From: Margaritispora aquatica
Lineage: Eukaryota > Ascomycota > Leotiomycetes > Helotiales > Discinellaceae
Assembly (NCBI GenBank): GCA_007644065.1
Contig: VJWN01000026.1
Coordinates: forward strand, 62,001-126,000
DNA: 64,000 nucleotides
Direction: 5' to 3'
A program made the position numbers and the translations under genes. Below the pieces are notes generated by a model, which was not told the DNA's origin, ran no database searches, and worked only from the letters and a program-made list of their open reading frames with translations. Shown here piece after piece: positions 1-10,946 of the stretch; the stretch's first letter is position 1, and each line of letters starts with the position of its first letter.

Positions 1-622
1 CTTTGTGTTTGTCCGTACAAACCGGTTGCTCTTGCTCTCGCAAGGGTGAAGGCAAGAGCAAGGACAGGGGCAAGGCTGACAATGCGGGGGGGATTTCATG
101 GTGGATGCCCCTCGCGAGTACCTATGACGTTGTCCTTTCCGAGGTTCCCTTTCAGACATCTAGAATGATCCATACCTTACCTTACCTAGCTAGTCACGAG
201 CATACGTAAATACTTCCATTAAGATATCAAATGCAAACAAAGGTGAAGATTTGCAAAACTAAAATATGTTATTATTTAATATTCGTCACACTATTTAAAG
301 CTCTTCTAATTCATTGACTAATCTAGGTAATTAACCACTTATTTGACAAGCTCGTGCTAATGGTTTTAAGCAATTTGGTCCCCAGACTTCGGATGACTTC
401 AAGGTCTGGCATAGGTAACCTCTACTCGAAAATTAAACGAATTCACTAAATGTGATCACTGCCGTCAGAGAAAGGTGTAAAGACAGAGTCTCTAATCGTA
501 ATATTATCAACTGGTATCTTATGAAGATTACAATGCTAGGTTCGACTAAATGCAAGAAACACCAACAACGCCACGCTTCGTGACCAATGCTCAAAGTTCC
601 CACGCCATCGTACTCTATTTGG
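1..622. other. Intergenic, no gene seen
   Basis: I see no supported gene here. The stretch is AT-rich from about 210 to 560 and lies downstream of the SIP3-like stop codon. A short run of TACCTTACC-type repeats is at about 172-190, a motif that recurs in other intergenic regions of this window. Confidence 0.6.
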
Positions 623-3600
623 CTATCCAAATGCCAAGTGCTTCCTCTCCTTCTGAAGGCTATCCAGTTCTAACTTACAGCTGCCACAATAATCCTCCTG
701 CCACTTTCGCAAATTGCCCATTCGTTCCTTGTTTGGATCCTTGCTGTCTAAAACCTGTTGGGGTGCTGTTCCCTTGGCCTTGCGGCTGTTTGATACAGTC
801 GTTCGATCTTCACGTAACATCATCCCAGCTTGTCGACATCTGGTATTCTCGTCAAGCAGCCAATTCTCCCACTCTGCTCTGACCATTTCTCGTTCTATGT
901 TGTTCACTACCCGCATGGCAACAAGAAGGTCATGTCGATAAGAACCAAGATGCTGACGTGTTCTCCTTAATCTTTGTGCAGTGGAGCGCGTGTTGGTTTC
1001 GGAGAAAGAGACGCCAGCTGCTTGGAATGGTAAATCGAGATCTGTGATATTTGTGATATCCCTGAATAGGTTATGGCTGTCTATTGTTAGTAGTGGAGAG
1101 ATCAGGTATTATGGGATTCCATACCATTTGCTATCAGGTTGTTCGAGCAGATTTGTGGGTACAGACGTAATAGCCTCATCCAAGTCTTTCAAAAATATGG
1201 CCTTGCTCATATGAGGATTGGGACCAACACCGATTCTGGTCATAAACTTGGCCGCGTTGCGCTCTGACCACCATTCAGAACTCCCTCGCGAGGTCAAAAA
1301 TGCATTGGTTAGGATACTGAGTAAAAGAGCCGTCAGGATAATGCTGTTGGCATTGGCAATCTTCCATATCGATCGGATGGCCGCGAATGTCCACATCATC
1401 ACGGATGTGATAGCACTCTCGCCAAATGAACCGACTGTTTCTAGAAGCATGTGAGTGAGAGTTCGCTGTTTGATCTGTGGCCTTTTTGAATTTCCCGATG
1501 CCGTTGCAGAGAAGAGAGAGACAGAGGTATTCTGTCCCACAAGGCCAAAAATGTGGATTGCTTTCTTGGTCCTGCTCTGAGGTCCTAGCTTTCGAACTTG
1601 GTCGGTGATAACATCAGCCAAATCCTCTGCATCAAGAGCAGAGTCGTCAAGAGCTTGTCTTTCAACGAGACCTTTAGAGAACGTTGGAGTTTTGGACCAA
1701 TCCACCTTCGTGAATATAGCTAACTTGCACTTTGACTTAGCGACGTGTGTAATGACAATTTTCGATACTAGCATAAAGTCCTTGTGATGGGGTAGATGCC
1801 AAGGTGTTTTGGAATCTGTGATCACATAACATACGTGATCGTTCATTAGCTCAATGACTTGATAATCCACAATGTTCGCTTGTCGTGATCGATGGAAGAT
1901 GTCAACATAGTCGATCTGGAATCGAAAATCACGGCGCATGTGGTTGCTACCCTCCACTTGCACCCAAGGGCCTTGTGCAATTCGTTGAGCTCTCCTCTCA
2001 TGGTAAAGAAGCTGAAAGACAGCACTTTTGTCACCGAACATGACATGAAATAATGCCTTGGGGCTGATATCGAAAGTTCGTTCAACAGCTTTACGTTGCA
2101 TATCTTTCGGCTCGTACACCACTGGATGAGATGGCAGATGGAATTTGTTGATCTCCTTGTTCATTCTTCCAAAATGCAAGCCTCGCTCAATGTGGATGTT
2201 CGCTCTGAGATCTCGATCTTTTCGACTGCGACCAGAGATGGTTCCATCATCGATAGGCGTATTCACCGAGACGTCCTCCCAGCTCTCCATACTGGGACTC
2301 CTAGTAGGGTCATCATTCTCCATTCTGATTAGAGTTGCCATAGTGGATTCAAGAACTATCTCTCCGTCAATGATGTTGATCCACAAATATACATGTTACA
2401 TAGCTTACCCATTGGTTCCTCAGACTGAGACACATCAATCAGATAATTTAGACGAGACTGTAGCAAGCGTAGTGGCTCCAAGAATGTTTTGACGGTAATC
2501 CGTGTGTATCCTCCCTCAGTGACGTTCTCGCGCAAGTGAAGAAAGATGAAATCGCAGTCTTTTCCAGGGGCAGCGGTGACCTCTGATATGTTTGCCATGC
2601 TTACACTGGAAATTAAGACTAGACCAAGGTGGTGACTGTAGAAGTATATGTCGTGCTGTGTTACATAAACACGCCCTGGGAAGTCTTGTTGGTCATTGGG
2701 ATTCCATGTAGCACGGAAAACCAGTAGTAGTTTATCATCTCTCGATACGTTGGGAAACAGCATACGGAATTGTGCCTCTTGTGTCTTGAGCTCAAGCGGA
2801 TAATTGGCTGGGAAGATTTCTGGTTTAGGTGCAAACTGAGCTTGCAATCTTGCAGCCTCCGCATCAATGCTTAAAGCTTTACGATGGGCGGGAGCCACAG
2901 GTGGACTAGGATCAATAGATGTATTAATTGATGACTGAAGACCTTCAGGGAGTCCGCTTTCAAGCTTGCGAATCTCCTCACCAACTAGCTTCGGAGACGG
3001 CGCAAGAGGTTTCATACTCGGGCTCGGAGGAACTGATTGATTTGCACTCAAGGATGGCTTGATTTCTCCTTTTTCGAGACGATTGATGTATCCCCAATTA
3101 CTGCTGCCCCACAGGTTGGCCATGATTCCGCTTGGCATACCACCAGTAGCATCGCTACGACCAATGCCTATACCGCGCTCACCACTTACAATAACAGCTG
3201 ATTTGCTCAAATTGGTCGGAGCTGGGGGGTTTGCAAGTGTTGAGGGTGCTAAAGTGCTCGTATGAGTTTCCAGACTCTGGGATGTGGATAATTGTGGTTT
3301 TGCTAGTCCGGCTCCTGTTGGAATTACTGCTGGTGTATACACAGGGAGAATAGTGTGGCTCGCGGAGATTAGGCTTGCAATACCTCCCGCAGGAGAAGGA
3401 GCGGTAACAGTGGGAGCATCAGGAAGAGCGCTAGATTTCCTGTGAAGATCAAGCTTTGACATGATCCTTGCCGCATGTTCCCTAGAAACAAGTGTTAGAT
3501 AAAAAATTAAGATGTCACCAGCAAGCCTATTCAAGAATGTCTGTCATACCTGCTACTCTCGCCTTCCTCTCTTGTGGTGACTGATCGACGAGGAGCGCTG

Positions 3601-5289
3601 ACATCAAAGCTGCTTCGCGAAGCTAAGTTGCCAGAATCTGGCCCTGGATCCGTGTGTTAAATAGGTATTTTCCAATGGCAAAGGCGTAAAGGTCAATGTG
3701 CTATATCAGACTAACACAGCGGGTACACAACCGACTTATGTCTTAAAGAAACTCACCTGGGATAGGTAATCCACCCGATCTCTCGTATGGTCCAACCATT
3801 TCATCAATTCCATGATCTCCTATTTTTGCAGCAAACTCTGGAATCGAGGATGGGGTAATCGCAAATGCGGGGTCGATTCCACCTGGATGAGAGTATGAAT
3901 CTTTGGCACTAACTTCCAGAGCTCTGTTCTTTGCCACCTCAAATGCCTCAAGCCATTCCATTAGTTGTGACTGTGTCTCTGCTTGTAGCAGGATGGCTTG
4001 ATTTTTGGTCTTGACCTCAAAGCAAAATCTACGTTCCTCCTGAACAGCAGGCTTGATGTTACATAGTAGAACTCCGATCTTCTCGCTCTCTTCCACTCCA
4101 CCCGATTGTGTACCTTGAACCAGCCAGCCAAAGATGCCGTTTTTTACATAGAACCAACGTCGCACCCAGGCGGTTCTTGCAGGCTTTCCAGAGATTGTGC
4201 GTAGAAATAACCAACCCTGCTTCCCGGATCGATCGCGCTCTTTGCTTTGAGATAGGATGTTCATTGTCGATGGGCCTTTGGAACCGAGAAATGCTACTGT
4301 TGATAGGTTGTAATCTTCCAACTCTCTTGATGGCTTAGACGTTTGAGATGCTGTCTCGGCGATTTCTCTTCTCGCAATCTGTAATTCGCGTCGAAATATT
4401 GCTTCTCCCACCTCCATTTCTTTGGACCACCCTTTCACACGATCCATCTCAGTGCCCCATTTCACAAAATTAGCACCAGATGCCTCTCGAGTTCGTCTCA
4501 TCTCCTTCCATTGGTCCGAAGATACCCTGACCAGGAGCTTATCGAGTGTGTACCGGAGTTGGGGTGCTAGGAGGCAGAAATCGAGAGATGCTTTGAGGTA
4601 AGCTTTGCGAGTTTCATGAACCTGGAATGCATCCTCTCGTAATGACGAAGGTTCTTTCGTCTTCGATTGGCCAACATATCTAGCTAGAGTATTATCGAAG
4701 GTCTTCTGTGACTGTTCTAGATATCGGCGAGCATCTTTGAAGTTCCGTAATCTGCAAGGCATTTAATGAATAGTTCACAATATTGTAAGGCCAATATCAT
4801 CAAATGCAGGGCAGGGTTTCATACTCTCCTGTCATGAAAGATCGTATGGGATCCACAATGTTGTTATCCATCTTCTTCATTCCAGTAATAACTTGTGTCC
4901 ACCATTCTCTGGAACCCTCCCCAAATCTCTTCATAGCAAGCAGTGTATAATCATGGTCGAGAACAGCCTCAGATATGTTTGAAGGAGGAACTGAGCGAAC
5001 CAGAAAGGCATTGAAGGTTTCCTCCAGAGAGGAGACATCGTGAACCAACTTCGAGATGGACTTGACGTATGCTTCCAGCCATCTTTCAACAATTTCCACT
5101 TGATCAGAGAAGTGGACGGCAGTCGCGCGAAAAGAGGGTGAATCGAGAGCAGCTTCCTAGAGACAAGTTAGTAGCTGCGTCTGCGTTGTAAATTTACTTT
5201 AATTCTGATATACTTTCCTTAAGTCCTACAGGAATCAAGCTGATGGGCCTGGCAACCTGTGGTAGAGGAAGCAGAGCTGGGTCGGACAT
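623..5289 (-). CDS. SIP3: SIP3/LAM-family sterol-transfer protein (BAR-PH-GRAM-VASt)
   Basis: Predicted lipid-transfer protein anchored at ER-plasma membrane contacts, like yeast Lam1/Ysp1 and Lam3/Sip3, which move sterols between membranes. I join seven exons: 5289-5214, 5152-4825, 4751-3757, 3643-3550, 3481-2409, 2355-1125 and 1076-623, giving 1416 residues in an unbroken frame. The N-terminal ~270 residues are BAR-like helical sequence. A PH domain follows at about 308-415 (GWLFLRT, VRRWFYVKNG), a GRAM domain at about 730-850 (GRVYVTQHDIYFYSHHLG), a VASt/StART-like domain at about 945-1110 (VERTFDISPKALFHVMFGD), and a hydrophobic helix near 1190. The start gives the usual MSDPALLPLPQV beginning. 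The last acceptor is the least certain: the nearer AG creates a stop, so I use the AG four bases further on, which gives the expected C-terminal RHDLLVAMRVVN segment. It is divergent from the Zn2Cys6 gene downstream. Confidence 0.88.
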
Positions 5290-6522
5290 GCTGAGGATTA
5301 GGTAGGCAAGATGTTCATCATAAGAATCTTGGCAAGGTATTGTATCTAAGTCTTGAGTTGTCGGCGACCTCAAACACTAGCTCACTTGTTCCTACTAAAA
5401 AATAGATATCATAGGTAGGTAAGGTAGGTACTTTACCTGTAGTGACAACAACAGCCACAGGTAAGGCTGCAACTGGGTTTGTATCTGCATCATCGCGGCG
5501 TTTCCCCGGATTTATGCCGACCTTGCTGACTCAGCTTCTCTTCAACGGCGAAAAAGCACAAAATTAGTATACTCACAGGGGGTTCTGGTAGAAGGTATAT
5601 TTTCTACGTACCTACCTTATCTTTTTATAAGATATGTAATTATGTTTGTGTAACTATGCGTCGGATGAATTCCCTTTCATCCGCCGCATAGGTATTTCCT
5701 AAGTTACTCTACCTATTATTGTGCCTCATTGTTCTATACCAGCATAAGGTAACTTAAGTAATCCCACGGCCTGTTGTTCGTACGCGGAACAGAATCCGCA
5801 GGCTTTTCTCCATGCAGGTGGAACAGGCCAGTCCAGAGCATGTCGGGCTTGTCAGCCGTGCCAGCCTCGCTACCCCAGAGTTTTATTGTGGTCAAAACCA
5901 GTCGTTCGTCCAATGACATCGACCCAATTATTGGACCTCTGTTCCTGCTCTCCCGTACTGGACTGTACCTAAACCCAGCAGCGTCCAGTGTCCCAGCTTT
6001 CCATTAGAACGACCGACCATATGGCTACCTCCCACTACTCAACACCAACGACATCCAGTGTCAGTTCTAGTGTCACGGATCGCCGGCCGATGTTTTCATG
6101 TTCCAAATACTTGTACGAGTATCAAGTTAATCCACCCTTGGAGGCAACGGGATAGCAATAGCCCTACTGAAAAAGTGCCAAGCAGACTTTCCGTTCATCG
6201 CACATTCATCATAGACAGTGTTTGATCTGCATCCGCTCGCATATCCACCAACACAACGCTCTTGGAACATATTACAGTAATTGTACTGGAGCTATATCCC
6301 TCATCCGAATTGCCTTGAAGTTAAAGCTGGAACTGGAGCTGGACCTAGAGCTCTACTCGACCTAAGAACAAAGGATATCCGAGTGTCGCGTTCTGAGCAA
6401 GGCGCAACCATATGGCGGGGTTATGGTTTGGATGAGCAATTTGGTCTGCATCGCAACTCACCAACAAACGTACGGCTACGGATAAGAGTCTCTGCGTCTG
6501 TGGTGGCATTTTACCTCGCATC
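5290..6522. promoter_or_regulatory. Shared intergenic region between two divergent genes
   Basis: About 1.2 kb separates the start codons of the SIP3-like gene (-) and the Zn2Cys6 gene (+), so it should hold both promoters. TAGGTA/TACCTA-type short repeats cluster at 5411-5440 and 5601-5620. A reading frame at 6281-6610 overlaps the downstream start codon in another frame and could act as an upstream ORF if transcribed. I identify no specific binding site. Confidence 0.5.
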
Positions 6523-9500
6523 ATGTCCTCGGTACCAGACAATTACTCGTTGCATGCCAATACGGGTCCCATGGTTGATGGACATGCACCCGAACTCGAG
6601 CAATTCATAATGGACAGCAATTCCCACGTATCAAACGACGTAAGCCTGTTAGGTCAACAGTCTCCATCGCAGATCGATCCCATTGGCAATTCGCAATTTG
6701 AAGATTTCACATTTGCGTATCCTGCAATGGAAGGGCGTTTGGATGCGTACAATCTCTCCGTGCAGGTTCCTCCTTCTGAACAGCAAACGAACTCGGCTTC
6801 TGTACATCGCAACTCGATATCTTCCACTTCTGGGGACCACAGAGGCTCCATTACATCCATTTCAGCCTGGCCCAGAGCAGGTCATAACGGTCCAATTGAT
6901 CGGGCACGAAATACGAGCATGAGTGCAGGTTCAGACGAGGCAAGCCCCTCTGGCAATCAATTAAGTGCTAGTATTGACGGTGGCTTCAACGACGATTTTG
7001 GATTGAGCAGTGGTGGTGCAATTGGGAGTGATCTTGGATCACGAACTCGAGAGGAAAAAAATGACGTACTACACCCAGCATGGACTGATTTGAAAACCAA
7101 GGCTGGGAAAGAAAGGAAGAGGTTACCTCTGGCGTGCATAGCTTGCCGGCGCAAGAAGATTCGGTGCTCAGGAGAAAAGCCTGCCTGCAAGCACTGTGTT
7201 CGATCCCGGATTCCTTGTGTTTATAAAGCTACCACGCGGAGGGCAGCACCTAGGACGGATTACATGGTGATGTTAGATAAGAGACTGAAACGCATGGAAG
7301 AGAGAATAATCAAGATCGTGCCCAAGGAGGAGCAAGACAGTACAGCTGCAGCGGTAGTGCGGGCTGTTGTGAAACCAACGGTTCCAGGAGTTCCAGCTAA
7401 AGGCACCACAGGAAAGAAGCGTCAAGCGGATGAAGCCTTTGGACCTGATCTAGAAAATTGGTCAACATCCGTGCCGAAGCCTAAATCTGATCAGAGTTCG
7501 AAACCATCAACATTAATGATTCAAGAGGTTGAAGAGAGTAAGCTTTTGTTAGAAGGTGCTGAATTTCTTCCTACCAAAGAATTACAAGAACACTTAGCTG
7601 AGGTGTTTTTCGAAAATATCTATGGGCAGACGTATCACCTCCTACACAAGCCAAGTTTTTTGAGGAAATTGAAGCAAGTACAATACCATTGTAGGCTGAA
7701 AATAATACTAATAGTCTCTTTAGAGCTGGAACTTTACCCCCCGTGTTAATTCTTGCAGTTAGCGCAGTCTCTGCACGTTTCTCAACCCATCCAGTGTTCA
7801 GCTCAACACCAGCATTTCTGAGGGGAGAGGACTGGGCCTGCGAAGCTCGCAATATTGTCGTTAGACGTTACGAGTGGCCTAACATCACTATCTTGACGTG
7901 TCTAATAATATTGGGATTGCATGAATTTGGAACTTGCCAGGGTGGTAGAAGTTGGGCTCTTGGTGGGCAAGCAATTCGAATGGCATTTGCTCTGCAGCTT
8001 CATAGGGATCTTGACTATGATCCTCAAAAGCACAACGGGACTGTTGAATTGAGCTTCATCGATCGCGAAATTAGGAGGCGGACGATGTGGGCTTGTCTGT
8101 TGATGGACAGATTCAACAGTTCTGGCACCGAACGACCTACATTCATTAAGGAGGAGTCCATCAAGATACAACTCCCAATCAAGGAGAAGTATTTTCACTT
8201 GGACATGCCAGGGCCAACAGAGGACTTAGATGGTGGGGTTCCACACCCAGTCTCGCCTGGGGCTGGGCAGCTCTCGAACGCCAGAGAAAACATGGGCGTA
8301 GCCGCCTTCATGATACGTTCAATAGCTCTATGGGGTCGCATTATCAACTTATTAAATCTAGGTGGAAGTGAACGAGATCCTCATCCGATATGGCACGCAG
8401 ATTCGCTTTACGCTTCTCTTATCAAACAAGCTGAGGATTTCGAAGGGTTGCTCCCAGAAACGCTCCAATATACGAAAGAAAACTTGCATGTTCATGAAAC
8501 AGAAGGCGCAGCGAATCAATTTCTTTTTTTGCACATCTCTATACAACAAAATATACTGTTTATGAATCGGTGTGCTATGTCAGCTCAACCTCGAGAAGCA
8601 AATGCAGAGGTTCCTAAAGAATTCATAACAAGAGCAGGCGTCAAAGCATTTGAAATTGCGAGCAGGGTGTCAAAACTATTAGAAGATGGCGAGTCACATT
8701 TTGTTACTGCACCCTTCACTGGTTACTGCGCCTTTCTCTCCAGTACAGTCCATATCTTTGGGGTATTCTCGAAAAACCCTTCCCTGGAGGTTGCTTCAAA
8801 GAGACATCTAGCCACGAATGTTAAATATCTGACCAAGATGAAACGATATTGGGGCATGTTTCATTTCATGGCTGAAACGTTGAAAGAGCAATACAGAGGG
8901 TTTGCAGATGCTGCACGACAAGGTGCTGCTGTCAATGCCAAAAATCAATCGACTACTTTTCAATACGGAGACTGGTTCGACCAATATCCAAATGGTCCGC
9001 ATGGAGTTCCCGACTTTGAAGATCCATCAAATGGCTTCAAGAAGGAAAAGGGCGATGATGCTGTTCTCGAAGAGAAAGCGAACTTACATACAGTCGAACA
9101 GTTCTTTGGTTCACTCGAAAATACACCACCACAGAATAGCGTTGCGAGCAAGAACGCAAAAAGGAAAGCTAAGAAGCCCCAGCCGGTAAAACCAGTGCAA
9201 ATGGAGCCCGTGGATCCAGAGCAAAATACCGATACGGTCATGCAGATGCTGCCAACTGACCATGTTTCTCAAGCATATCATCAGTTGAATCCTACAAACC
9301 CATCAGATCAGTATATGCCTTATTATCCTCAAGATTCCATGCTTGGGCAACAGGGACAAGGCATGCTTCATCAATTGGATCGTCAACTAGTTTTTGGTGC
9401 ATACGCTGGAATGGATCCAAATTCATTGAGCACTCACACCATGATTGATAGTGCTAATGCTTGGGATATGCAGATGGTTGGTATGAACGGTTTTCCTGCT

Positions 9501-9656
9501 GAACCAACAAGCGCATGGTTTATGCCATTCAATATGGTGCCTCCAGATCTTTCCCACGAACAAGACATCTTTAACTCTGTAGGCGGGGCGTACGCAATGG
9601 GGGGTTCTCATTTGAATGCCAACACGAATATGGGACACATGGGAGGCCAGGGCTGA
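6523..9656 (+). CDS. Zn(II)2Cys6 transcription factor with fungal_trans domain
   Basis: Predicted nuclear DNA-binding regulator of 1027 residues. The zinc cluster is at residues 205-232 with perfect spacing C-x2-C-x6-C-x6-C-x2-C-x6-C (CIACRRKKIRC, then CKHC). A basic linker follows, with a short heptad-like segment DKRLKRMEERIIKI. The fungal-specific middle homology region starts near residue 370 (YHLLHKPSF) and includes FGTCQGGRSW and the FTDREIRRRTMW-like string IDREIRRRTMWACLLMDRF. The tail is Gln/Met/Pro-rich, as in activation regions. Exons are 6523-7673 and 7724-9656. Only a GC-AG intron (donor GCAAGT) keeps the frame and restores the conserved FLRKLKAGTLPPVLILAV. Codons 1-200 are Ser/Asn-rich and disordered. 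I do not recognise the target pathway. Confidence 0.87.
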
Positions 9657-10946
9657 GACTTGGAACAGGTGTTAGGTGTTGGTATTATGTATGGAGTATG
9701 GTGTACGAGGGAGACTGCTGCACATGTGCAACTTGACAGTCTATGGCAACATTTGAGTAAATGCAACTGTCTTGCTAACCTTTGCGAACATGGACATAGT
9801 GGAAGATTTGTGGACTGGGTGAAAATCAGTAGCCCGAAAGTAGCGGCAAACATACTCAATCCTATGGTATGTACGGTACTATATGACAACGAAACCAAAG
9901 CTCAATAACAATAATGAAAGCGATGCTCACGATAAGCTTGACCCATACTGCCTTTGAAAAGTGAACATATGCAAGCGAGAGCCTGTTGACTGTATTTCGG
10001 GTGTGCTAGCTGAATTGGGAAATCCGGTACTCAGCCACTTCTTGCCAAGTGGGCAGTCAGCTTTTTGACGACATCATTTCCCACCAAGCGATCGAGCGTT
10101 TACTAAAGTTTACTTCCACTTTCCTGCAAGCGAGACAGGAGTTTCTCTTACCCTAGGCTCACCTTTACAATCAAGGTAAATTTGCGTGAGCTGGATATTT
10201 TTGAGTCGTCCAAAGGATTCAATATCAAGTTTGACAAAGTTGTTTACCACCAAGTTCAAAGTTGAGACACTTATACACTTATATAAATAAGCTCTCTTGA
10301 CCTCGATTCTCCACAAACAAGCACTACAAGTCATGCATGCAGACAAGCTCAACACAGACCACCCAGGTGTGCAAGACACGCGGAGGTACGTTTTGCACAT
10401 AATAAGTAGGGATAGATAAGTGCGTCGAGCGCGGCAAAGAGCATCAAGCGAAGATCTCCACACATTCTGAGCTTGCAATGGCTTTTTTGAGGGATTTATC
10501 TAAATGTCACAACCTACCTGCTCTGGTAATCTCACAGTGCGGCATTTTGGCCTCCTCGAATCTGGTTGCTGCGATTGGGAGGATGGGTAACGATAAGATG
10601 TGTTTCCCGGATTGCTGTTTCGGGATTTGAAGAAACTTGTTATGAATTTGTGATTGTTGGTGATAGAATTACAGTTTTGACAGCAGCTGATGTGGAGTCT
10701 TGCTGGAGCTTGGAGCTGTTGATAGCTTGCTGGGCAGATGGAAATTTTGGATGCGTCGCTCGTGCCCATTGAGGCGGAGCTGATGAGGGTGGAATGAAAA
10801 AAAGTTCTTCAAAGAGGATATTGTGCTCTCAAATTGCTGTCTTTATTCTCATTCTTATGCTTTTTGTCTTTGTCTTTATCTTGTGCGCATAGGCAGCATT
10901 TTTCGCAGCTTTCAAGATTCCCAATTCCTCAAAAGCTCTTTGCACA
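9657..10946. other. Intergenic, no gene seen
   Basis: This 1.3 kb covers the 3' flank of the Zn2Cys6 gene and the promoter of the potassium transporter. Reading frames on the minus strand at 10110-10478 and 10500-10769 show no family resemblance. A pyrimidine-rich run at 10830-10890 probably lies near the transporter 5' end. Two short frames starting at 10823 and 10834 pass over the transporter start and could be upstream ORFs. Confidence 0.5.

Noticed and set aside
10110..10478. 122-codon minus frame
   Set aside because: No domain, no splice context and Cys-rich composition typical of random frames.
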